In this document: piece after piece, positions 27,501 to 39,500 of the stretch
Layout: each line of letters opens with the position of its first letter
Position numbering within the stretch: the stretch's first letter is position 1
NCBI GenBank assembly: GCA_013397455.1
Contig: VYZB01000536.1
Location: forward strand, 373,671-437,670
DNA length: 64,000 nt
Direction: 5' to 3'
Source: Crotophaga sulcirostris
Lineage: Eukaryota; Chordata; Aves; Cuculiformes; Crotophagidae
Translations under genes and position numbers: made by a program
The notes under the pieces: generated by a model
Databases searched by the model: none
Told to the model about the DNA's origin: nothing
Seen by the model: only the letters and a program-made list of their open reading frames with translations

Positions 27501-30500
27501 TCCAGCTCAATTAAGCTGATCAAGTGCTATCCAGCCTGCAACACCTAGAACTAGGAAAAGCACGTGGCAGTAGATCTACCACGCTGGAATGATTTTGGAA
27601 AAACACAATTAAATACGGAACTCTATAGAATCTATAGATCTGGGAACCTTGCAAGATCTGGGTAGGTTTTACTTAAGGTCCAGACTTACATAAAAGCAGT
27701 CCCAACGAAGAACATATAGTTTGATCCCAGTTCAAAACAACAACAAAAAAATGCTTGGAGTATTTTCATATTTGTTTCTAAAGTAAGCTACATTTGCCAT
27801 TTCAAAGTAAGTTTACTAGTTTATTATGTAAAGAAAATGTATTTGCCGTGTGTTCACAATGTTAGCTTATTGTTCAACTTATTTATTTGGTGTTGACTGT
27901 AAGAAGTCATCACTACAGGTATGAAGCTACCTTATAAATCCAGCTTTAAACCAAGGACAAACTGTAAAATTAACTCCATCCATCTTTATATAAGTTGAAT
28001 TCTGAAGCTCTTCTGGCTATTAATACTCTTATTAATATTTGTTTCTCCAATATTTTTAATCAGAAGATTTTGAGAGTTTTCCGAAGTTTGCAAAAAAAAC
28101 CCCCAAGCAATACACCAAGTAAACGACATCCTTTAAATGGTAAAAATTTTACAGATTTCCACTTCCAATATTTTAGAACAGTTAACTCTTAAAACATCCC
28201 CAAAGGTGTGAAGAATAACTTTTGTTCTTACTCTCCATTATAAAAGTATTTTTATTTTCCAACCTTTTGCTATTCAGCTGTTGCTGTATATATTAATGTT
28301 TTTAAAATAGTACTTGTGTAGTTTTTACTGTCTTGCCACAGTGGTTAACTGATAGAGGACATTAACTGGGTGGCAATCCTGAAGCTAACATTCTTTGTTC
28401 AAGTTACATTGCAATTATTCAGGGGCATTTGGGGAGACTGACATAAAGCTTTAAGCATGAAGTTCACTTTGCCAAGAAGTTTTATAATATGAATCATATT
28501 TCTGGGTTCCCTTCCTTATTGAAAATAGTGCAAAATAAATTTTTTATTATAGCATCATTAACAGAAATGCCAAAATAAAAGGATTTTTTTTTGATGCCAT
28601 ATCTGGTATCTTAACATTCACTTCAACTCCTTGAAATGAAAAATATGTTGTGGCAATTCAGTGATGAAATTCATTATGCTGGGTTATTGTTAGATGAAAT
28701 CCTTCTACTGAAAAAGATACAAACAGCAGGTAATAACATAAACATAACCTTATCTTCTATTTTGAGTGTAAAGTAATATAATAAATCTGAATTAATCCAA
28801 CAAAACAAAACATTGATAAAAAATACTAATAAATAAGGTACAACATTACAGATGCAAAAAGTTGGGAAATGTGAAGCATCTATGCAAGCTTGTAGGGCAT
28901 GCAGTGATGAAGGGCAGAGGGATAGTCAAAAACAGCTTCTGGCATCAGCTTCAGAATGTGAGATGGTTAATTTCAGAGCCCAGATCATTCCCTCACCCTC
29001 CTGCTTTTATCTTCAAAGCCAATTGTATAGAGAGAATAAATCAATCATTATAGAAATGAGCAAAATAAAAAACACACTTCATTGAAGGGTGATAGAAAGC
29101 GCAAAACCAAGAAGAAAGTGAAAGCAGAAATCCCAGGGGTATGAAAATCCAACTGCCTACTTTTGTTCCCATTTTGAAGTCTTACAGCCACTGAATTGTA
29201 GAAATCCAAACAGAGCAGAAGCATTTTGGCATCAGTTCAAAGGCTGCTTAAGTTAATGAAAACACTGTTGCAGATTTTGAATCAGGCTATAAATGTTCAT
29301 TGCAATTTCTCTATGTGCAGTTTGTTCAACATTAATGACAAAAGCTGGTGCCTTTTCCAACCAGGCATGAAATGAGCAAAATGGAGTACAATGTCCTGTC
29401 TCTAGAAGGAAGTATCATCACATTAAATTAGCAGAACATGTAACTGAAACAATTGGTGCTCGGATTTTAAGTTTGCTCTTAACAGTTGCTCTTTAAGAGC
29501 AACTGCTTGCAGACCAGAAGGCTGATGGTATCCTGGACTGCATCACAAGAAGTGTGGCCAGTGGGTAAAGGGAGGTGATTCTGTCCCTCTACTTCGCTCT
29601 GGTGATATCTCACCAGGAGTACTACATCCAGTTCTGGAACCATTAGAACAAGACAGACATGGACGTGTTGGAGCAGGTCCAAAGGAAGGCCACAAAAATG
29701 AACTGAGAAAGGGAGTAGCTCTCCTATAAAGAAAGGCTGAGAGAGTTGGGATTGTTCAGCCTGAAGAAGGGGAGGCTCCTGGGAGGCCTTATGGCAGCCT
29801 TTCACTACTTAAAGGGGGCCTGTAAGAAACATAGGGACAAATTCTTTAGCAGGGCCTGTTGCAACAGTACAAGGGGTAAGGGTATTAAACTGAAAGAGGG
29901 TAGATTTAGACTAAACATAAAGAAGAAATTTTTTACAATGAGGCTGCTGAGGCACTGGAACAGCTTGCCCAGAGATGTCCCATTCCTGGAAACATTCAAG
30001 GTCAGGTTGGACGGGGCTCTGAGTAAACTGGTCTAGTGGAAGGTGTTCCTGCTCACTCTAGGGGAGGTGGAACTAGACAACCTTCAAGGGTTCCTTCCAA
30101 CTCAAACTATTCTATGATTCTAAGACACTCCCTTATTGAAAATCAGGCTGTTGACATGTTCTTAAAAGTAATCTAAGCTTACTAGGAAACTGTTTTAAAA
30201 TTGATAAATAGAATACTTTAGTGATGAGGTTATTATCAGTTCTTCTTACACTAAGAAGAAAGATATTTGAATTTATTGACAGAGAAAATAATATAAAAAT
30301 GGAGGATTGTTTCAATGTCTTTTTAAATATGTCAAATTTGTTTTGCATTGTTGTTTGAAAATATCAACAAATTCTGACTGAAGCTTACTACTTACCTTAC
30401 AATAACATTGAATAAGATTTCACCATGCTCTGATTTAACTGAAAGTAAAATTGAAACCTAAATATTTTCTGAAAAAAAGTAAATAAACCAAATTAAAATC

Positions 30501-33500
30501 AACCAGAACCTTAATAAAAAATAACTGGATCTGTGCCTAGAGAGCATGAAAATGTAGATATGGGAGGGAGGTTTCAGTAGTATTTGTAGTTTGTTAGATG
30601 TTCATCTCAAGAAAAGTCACACTTAAATAAGAACTGAAAAAGTAGAGTGAATAGAATGACACGAATTCAGGCATTACTGACCACCATCTATAACAGTGTT
30701 GCTAAATTTGGTTTATCTTTTCTAAGACAAAGTCTATTTCCATGTGTATTTATAAAATCTATTTTTTTTTCTTTTCTCAGCATAAAGTTTTGAAAGAAAT
30801 GTCTTTCCATACTCATATAACATCTGTTGCTCAAAGTTTATTTACTTCTGAAGTTTGCCAGAACACTTGGCCAAAAGAGATTAAGTTAGCTTAAAAAAAC
30901 ATAAGTAAATTGGGATTGGAAAATAAGTGCAATAAAATATAAGCGTTAGTTTGAGTAAAAGACAAAGGAGCTCCTGAATCTTTTCCTGAATATTTTAGAT
31001 AAATTTACTAATGTTCTTTTAGACTGTTTGTAGTCAGTAAAGGAGAAATATTAAAATAAGATCTCTATATTAATAAAATAAAACAGCAGACCACTAACTA
31101 GAGTTTAAGTAGTGTTTTTTTACAGACCTCAGATTATGGGATACATTTCTTATTTGTTACTGCAAAAATTCACAAAAGTCGAGCGACTTACAAAACACTA
31201 ATTGTGTCAAATATTCAGAGCAAGGATTATAAGCGTTTCCATCCCTTCTGAAAACTAGTGGTGGAGTATAAATGACGAAAGGCAATCTGACATCAACGGT
31301 GTAGCTGAAGAAATAAATTTTGACAAAAAGCTTGTCTTTGAGACTTGCCTCTCAGAACTGTCATGAATTTCACAAGCAACAAAAATGGATTATTTGGTGG
31401 AGGAGTCTTGTTTAAAAGGCTGATTGTTCTCATAAGAACAAAGTGTATGCTTCAAAGCACAAACTAAAGCAGTAACAATACATGGAGTTATGAAGTCAAG
31501 TGGTTGTAATTTCATTTTTAAGATAGAAGATTTTTTTTAACAATAATCAAAAACTGTCTTAAATAATTAACAAACATCATCTAGTTAATGTAAGAGTAAC
31601 TGAAATATACAGCCTAATTCATGATGATAGGATTTGTGCAAGATAGCCTCCTGCCTACAAAAACTATTCACTGTGAAACTGATTTTGCCAATAATTTGTT
31701 GTATGTTAATAAAATCTGAGATTTTTTTTAAATGAAATTTTAATTCCATTATGGACCCTAATAGTACTTGAAAGCAAATGAAATTTGGAGAATATCTGAA
31801 ATACTAGGAGACTAATGATCTATCTGACATGGGAATCAGATTCAGCTCCGAATAAGAATTTAAGGTCAAAGCTGAAGACACCCATATGAAAAACAGCACT
31901 CTAAGAGGTAGTCATCAAGTCCCACTGTTGTTAACTTTGAGAAGTAGTAAGCAAATGGAAGATAAGATTTCTGAGTTGTTTTTTTTTCTTGGCACAGTTC
32001 AGAAAGGAGAGAAGATTCTGACAGTAGGATGCTACAGAGAAATGCTAAAAGCATGACTAGTTTACTCCAGAAACATGCGTGAAGTCTTCAATTAAGTGGA
32101 ATGTGAATAAAAATTCCTTAATAATGTGAGCCCTGAAATCTCCTGTAAATACACATACAAGTCTGCCACATACTTTTGGAACAGCTTCCCTAAGAGTGGT
32201 GAGGGAGTTCAACTGTCTTGTCAGTCAGTGGTGCAGCTACCAACAGAAAGTGGTTGATTATGTGATGGAAGCAAACCAGCTGGGCAGTGGGTTTATATCC
32301 TACAGCTGATTATACAGGGACTAAAGTTACAGGGGAGTGTACCACAACTGAACTGAGAATTACTTTAAGAGTCTGAGATAATTCAAACATTTTTCAGTGC
32401 TGATGAAGGTCTCAAGTGTTCCATAATCGGTATTCATCTTCCTCTCTGCAGTGTAAGTCAGGCTAAACAGAGGCTTCTACCTAATGTTCTAGTGCCACTG
32501 ATCGCAGCATGGAAATCTGTTGACATAAAGATTTACAGGAATTCTACACTTAACCGGAAGGTAGATCAGGGCCACCTTTGTTCATTATCTGCTCTCAAGA
32601 AGATACCCTGAAGTTGCAAGATACCCTAAAGTTGTCAGCACATTAGGCACACAAGTAAGTCCTCATCGCAATGCAAAATGAACAGTAGATATATGCAATC
32701 AGTCCAAACTTATACCATTAAGGTAACATTTGGATTTTAACTCTCAAACAGTAAACCTTTGCTGATATCTGCTTAAGTAAACCTGTGACATGCCATACAC
32801 AAGCATTAACAAAGCCTACAACTTAACCCAGAATAATGACAGTAAAATGGAAATAAATATGAAACATATTCTAAGTATGAAGAGATATTCTTGAAATTGC
32901 ATTGTTATCCAGGCAATTACATACCTTAATGTGCAACCATCTAATGCCATAGCACACTACAGTAGCCCCAGCGATGCCCTAATCTGAAAGATTCACAAAG
33001 TATTGAAATACACATTCCATGGAAGATCACCAGAAGAGGTAATTTTCAAAATGTTATGTCAGACTGAGAAAGCATTTTGAAGCCCAAAATAAGTGTTCAC
33101 GAAAAAAGGAGCTTCTTTAATATACCATAATCTGCAGCCCATGTACTTTTAACGCTAGTCCTCTTTAGCTTTAAAAAAAGCCTCCAACTTGGAGACCTCT
33201 TTGAGGAAGCACACGAATTTATGACATTACTAAATCAGCAAAAGAATTCCCATACCCCTGGAATGCGGAAAAAATACAAATGAAAATTTCAGCTTTTAAA
33301 AGTAAAAAAAAAAAAAAAAGAGAAAGAAATAAAAAGATAAATAAAGCAAACAAGAGATGAAGAAAACCAAAACATTATTTCAGAGGGAGACAGTTTGTAG
33401 CATATCAATCCCTTTACCTGATGCTGTTACCAGGAGGCTGTCTGAATCACATGGTCTACAGGATGAAGCACTAACAGGGTTTATGGAGGAGCTACAGGCA

Positions 33501-36500
33501 ATGGTGGTGGGAATGACAAAGGAATTTTCTGAACATGCAGGTTGGTTCAGTCCAGAGAAGTGGGAAGGCCAGGCACCCACCTGAGATGAGGCTATGGCTG
33601 GTATGGCACAGCCTGCAGGTGCCACAGATAAATCTATAGAAGGTTTTGGTGGCAGCTGAGGTGAGGACTTAGAAATAATTTCCTCATTTATTACCCTGAT
33701 TCCTTGTGGTGAACTTGAAAGAAGTGAGGTCATGTTTTTGCTGTCAGTTTTTGCACTTGCATTTGGGGATCGACTACTATCCATTAAAACTTTAAGCTGT
33801 GGGTGTGGTGGAGAAGGAGTTTGTGAAAGCCCTGGTTTTTTAGGAGGAATAGGTGGAGGATTTCCTCTGTCAATTCTTGATACACTGGGAGTCTTTAAAC
33901 TTGTTCTACCAACTGGGGGGTAAGTGCCAACTTCCATTGAATGTGATGTCCCTGGCCGTGACGGAGTACTGCTCTGAGGGCTTGTAAATCTCGAGAGGAC
34001 TTGGGTAACGGTATTCCGAGCTACCTGTTTGGCAACTAGGTTGTCACGACTAGTAGGGGACACATCCCTTGAAGGAGGGCTTTGGGTTGTGTTTCCATTT
34101 TGATCCTGATCGTTTGCATTTGCTTGAAATCTAAATCGAGCTGCTTGGATTCGTGGATTTAGGCCTGGATGCCCAGTAGTGTTGGCAGATGGTGAATGCA
34201 AACTGTGCATAGATGAGGTTAGTGAGGAATTCTGAGCTGCGGCAGCTGGTGCTGCAGGGGTGCAAGAAGTACTACTTGAAAAAGGGGAAGTGCTACTTGG
34301 TAAATCAGGTGATGATTCTGTACTTGGTCCATTTTCCTCAATTCTGTTTTGATTCTGTGTAAGAACAGGAGTTGTGGGAGTGACAAGTTCAGTAGATGAA
34401 GATTGCCTATCAATGACAGGCTTTGCAAATGCTGCATTGGTGCATACATTCATTTTTGTATTGCCAGACACTAGTGGGTTCACTGCAGAAGGCTTTACAG
34501 ATACAGTCAAAGGCAACTTCTTAACATTTTCTGTGCTACTGTCCATCATGACAGTATCTGTTTGGCAGGCAACAGTTCTTGAACTTGGCTCTTCTGTTTC
34601 AACAGAAACAGAAACAAGATTTCTATCTTTATTTTTAAGAGAAAGATTAGCTTTACTTTCATTCTCCTTTTTTAGTTGCTCAATCATTTTGATCATCTTA
34701 TCTCTCTCTTCTCTGAGGTCACTGGTGTGTGTTTCCTCTCTATGAAGTTTGGCACGCAATTGCTCTCTCTCTGTATCAAACTCAGACAGCTGCTTTTCCA
34801 TTTGAGCTTCCATTTGTGTACTCCTTTGTTTCTCAGCTGCAAGAGACTCCTCCAATTCGGCAGCCTTTTTCTTTTCCTCTTCAAATTTTGACATCACTTC
34901 TTCCAGTTTCTGGGCTTCTTCTACAATTCGGCCAGACAACTGCTTACACTCCTTCACTAGCATCAATACTACATGCTTATTCTTCCCACGTTCTTCTTCA
35001 AGACGAGCAGAGAGCTTTTTGTGCTCCAGCTCAAGATTCTGTAACTGTGATTTTTCCATTTCCAACTGTAAGAAAGCATATAGAAAAATTCCCATTAACA
35101 AGATGGAGACTTTCAACATAACCTAGTATTAAACCAGCATCGATGTTTTTCGTTGAAAGTATGCCTAAAATGGACATGTCCACCCCAGGAAAGTGATTTG
35201 TGATATCTAACGTAATTGCTTATAAGCTTATACAAGCAAAGGAAAGCAACAGGCATCTCTGAAGAGCAATTCAGAGGCTGAGTAAGTAATCTGCTTTCCT
35301 CCATTGATATCACAGAGTTTCCCCAAATTGATTAAATGCTTATGGATCCTAAGTGAGAAGCTAAGTGTTCTCCTGAAGTTAGACATAAGACATCACAGAA
35401 AGTCCTCCTCTTAGTATAGGAACTGGACACAAGCAAGAAATGTGCTTTGCACAAAAATTTTCAGTCCAGAAATGAAAGGTTTAGGTTTTAGGTCTTTCAG
35501 TCCACTATGCACATAATAGGTGTTTTATACCTTGTTTTAACATTTATAAATAAGACATTCATTTCTGAGACCAACTTTTTAGCACAGGCACAAATATCCT
35601 CCTGTACTTACTAATAGCAGAAGGTCTCACTGACCTATAAACTATGTTATGAACTAGAATAAAAAAATCTACCACCTACATGCAGATAATACATAAGAAT
35701 AATTTTCCGCCTTATTCATACAATCATTGCCTCTAATTCATCTTGCCTGCTGATTATGCTTTTATTCAAAGCTCTTGTTCTAGGAAAGCACTGAAAAATA
35801 CAATTTAATACACCATTTTATAAAACAGCTACTAGTAATAATGCAATCCAAACGGCTTCATATTTTCCTGAGCAAAATTTTACACAAGCCAAACAACAGA
35901 AAAAATGAATTTTCTCCCCATCCTTCCCTTCACATACAGATGTAGTAGCTTTCTATATGCCTTATCTGAATGACTGATAAAAAATCCAAACAAATAAAAC
36001 TCCAAGAAACTGCTTAGTATTCCTTCTCCAAGAAATTGCTTAGTATTCTTTCTCCCGTACTTTTTAAATTGGTTTAGCCTTGTCAGTTTTCCTTCATATT
36101 TACTTGCAGATTGATACAGAAATAAGAATTGAGAACTGTGCCACTAAAGTGCATTTTCTAAGTAGGCATTTTTTCTGGAAAAATACTTTGGGGTACTTAT
36201 AAAAAAATAATCAAGTGCTCACAAACAGGAATGGTTAACTTAGACTGCAACAGGAAACTGTTTCATGCTCCTGCAATATGAGAACATTTCACAAGGCTCA
36301 AAAAATAATCTAAGAAAACCTGTGAGAAATAATAACTATTCCTTACTTGGAATAAACGTTTCACTTCAATAGATGAAGGAAGAATCAGAGATTATAGATT
36401 CAGATTATAGTTTCATGTTAAAATGACACTAATTTCAGAGTTTAAGAAAATACAGTGTACAGAATGTATTTTCTGTAAATGTAACATGGGAAACGAGATG

Positions 36501-39500
36501 GCCTAAAGACTGGTAAAGCTGTGGAATATCTCCCCTCCCTGTCAGTGCTTAAAATATTGTCTTGGTAGCTAGCTGAAAACAAACAGACACACAGGCAAAA
36601 AAAACCCCAGGCATTATAATATATTAGCTTTTCAGAAGCCCGTTGCTATAGCATACTATTCCCTGTCCTCTCCAATAGGAGATGAAACTTTCCAGCTCTG
36701 GAAGTTTTTTTTCCATGTCACTGTGTCTACAAGCCATGTTTAACTAAACTGCATTTAAACAAAAGCTCATATAAATACCATTTTAAAATAACAGTTTTGT
36801 TACTTTCCAGGTATACCACAGACTGGAGCAGAAACTCATGCCATCAGGAGAAGAGTACAAGAGGAAGAAACCCTGGAGCTGTAATAAACATAAACCCCAC
36901 CTCCTATACCTCATTGTCCCCAGGACAATTCTTTCCCACATGGTAAGCAGAATTTAAACACAAGAAAACACTTCAAAAGGGAAGTGAAATGACATAGAGA
37001 GAGCAAACAATAAATCCTGCATGACTTTACACTTATAGATGATTATGTGTCTCAATCTCCAGCATTTCTAATCACATTACCTGCTGCTAAATTTCTCTTC
37101 TGTTTTCTTCAGAAGAACATGAAAAAGTAGAAAGAGGTGATGGTAATATCGATGTGATATATGTTATAGTAATAGTAAAATTTCTTCCTGAAATCATACC
37201 ATTATCATAAAAAGTGTGTACTAGGAGGAAGAAATCACTATAGGAAATACCTATATTATAATGTCACTTTGGCTTCAAATACCTCAAAACCTGTTTATCA
37301 TGGAGAGCTTCATCCCAGGTTGACCAATATATTCTGCACAATGCATTTCACAAAACCAAGTCCACTCTTTTTTAAAAACAGTGTTAAATATATAAAAATA
37401 AAGCATGGCATTATCATTGCTAAACAAACAATATCAGCACCAACACCTCTTCAGTTATGTTAATGTCAGCACAGCTGCAGTTTAAATTAACAAGATATTA
37501 TGAAGGCAGTGTATTTAGGAATAGTCCCACTCACAGATCTTCACATGCAGAAAAATTTTTATTTTTTCTCAAGCATGTCATTGGTTTTTTTTCAGAGCAT
37601 CCAACAGAATTTGAATGCTTCACAAGCACTTCAAAGCAAGTGGAGCACCCCACAGTAACAGTGGAGCATTCAGGAATTCCTTTTTTGTTAAAACAGATTA
37701 AAAAATCATGAGAAATGTATAAAATTTTTAAAGCTTGGAAATGCAACAAGATTATAATGAAAATGTTTTTATCAAGATTTTCTGTACTTCTATATTCCTC
37801 CGTTTTGCTTTCAGGTGAGGTAGTAGCTTTATAAATTAACTGTTGTGAAATTATATTACTTTCAAAGAATTACAAGCTGATTTTAACATATAGCTTGCAT
37901 GAAATCAGCTTACCATACCATTTTATTATCTTATTTGCAAGCATTGCATATAAATAAAGAATCCCTTATATGTAAGTCCTCTATTTGATTTTGAATTGAC
38001 AAAACCAGCAGTTTCACATTTTATGTTGTCTCCTATGCCTATCTCTGCTCACTCCTCAACCCCCCAACCCACCCACCTCCTTTCTTTTGGCTGCATCATC
38101 TTGAATAGGGAAAAAACTCTCAATATTTGCACTGCATTTTTTCCTTTAGATGACAGATTTGGAACTAGCTGTAATTAGTTATGAATTTATGAACTAACTA
38201 CAACCTGATTTTTACGAAGTGTACTATATGCATACCCTAAATAACATCAGTAATGTAAACATCTGGAAACGTGTCCAAGAAGGGTTTCAAAAGGGGTAAA
38301 GAAGGATACTGAGAAAAATGATAGTGTCCCACAAAGAATTAAGCAGCAAAGGCTTTTCAAAGGTGAGAGATGTAGCAGATGCCAAGTGAGAAAGTACCAA
38401 GGGAGCTTGGCTTGCTTAGTCTAGTGAAAAAAAGACTGAGGGATGATCTCACAGCAACATACCACTCTTTTTGAAGGTCCTTGCAATGATGATTGTCAAA
38501 TTCTTTTTGGTTGTGGCAGATGGGACCATGTAACAAAACATTAACATAAAAAATTGACCTTTAAGAGGCTCAGTCTTGGAAAAAACTTCTTCACAAGGAT
38601 AGCAGTGCCGAAAGTATGCAGTACTGCCATTCCTAGGGGGGGTTAGGACTCAGCTAGACAAATTCACAGGATGCTAGTGATAACCTGCTTTAGGTACAAG
38701 GTTAGACTAAATCACATCAATGGGCCTCTTTCAACCAACGTGTCTGTCTGTCTTTGAGCATGCATCCCAGTACTAACTTCTCTGCAAACACTAGACAAAT
38801 CAAGAACTGTCATTTTGATTATCTGTTTTTGAGTTCCCAGAAAACCTGAAAACAAATCTTGATAGCAGCTCCAGGAAAAGCATTCAAAGAGATGGAAAGG
38901 GATGGAGACTTAACACAAAGCAGACGACATCTGGGGATTAGGTGTTTGGTAAATGGTAAGCTTATGACTGACAGTCCTTTGTGAGCCTCTCTCATTTTTC
39001 TACATTCTGGCACACTGTTATGTCTTGCTTTTATGATAAAATTTTATTCAAAGAATACTTTTAAGGGCACTATATTCACAGACAATAAGTCCCCAGGAAT
39101 AAGAGTTCCGTTTGAGCCTGTTTAAAGTCCACTAATATCCAGAGAAAATAAACACAGCTGTGCACATACTTCATAACTTCGTTTAAGAGTGAGACGGTGA
39201 GGCAATTCCAAACAGGAAGATAGATATTGGGTCACCCAACTTTGTCAAACATTTCTAGAAATCACTCAAAATACCTTTATTACTGTCTTCCATGGAGGGA
39301 TTTGAGAGATGGAGAAGAGAAAGAAAAGTGTGGAAGTTGAAACACTGAATGAATGGTTTGTGAATGAATGGAGATGGTTGAAAGCTACATCATCTGCTGC
39401 CACAAACCCAAGAAATTTAAGAGGGTGCCCTGCCCAAATAGCATTTCTAATTGGCTTTAAAAGAGGAAGACAGAAATTCTGTACAATCATGCACACAGCT

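Larger units (their letters stand above)
26428..33417 (-). other. CTTNBP2: Intron 4 of CTTNBP2
   Basis: A 7.0 kb intron with donor GTAAAG and acceptor AACTCACAG. It contains a plus-strand CR1 (29506-30122) preceded by a perfect palindrome (29483-29505), an 18-bp tandem duplication (32600-32635) and an A16 tract (33304-33319). The first 38 bases after the donor remain open, ending at TGA 33382-33380. Everything else is AT-rich and unassigned. Confidence 0.82.

Noticed and set aside
34374..35121. Long plus-strand frames (123 and 130 codons) opposite CTTNBP2 exon 4
   Set aside because: They are antisense shadows of the conserved exon 4 coding sequence; their translations have no domain pattern, and the minus frame fully explains the region.
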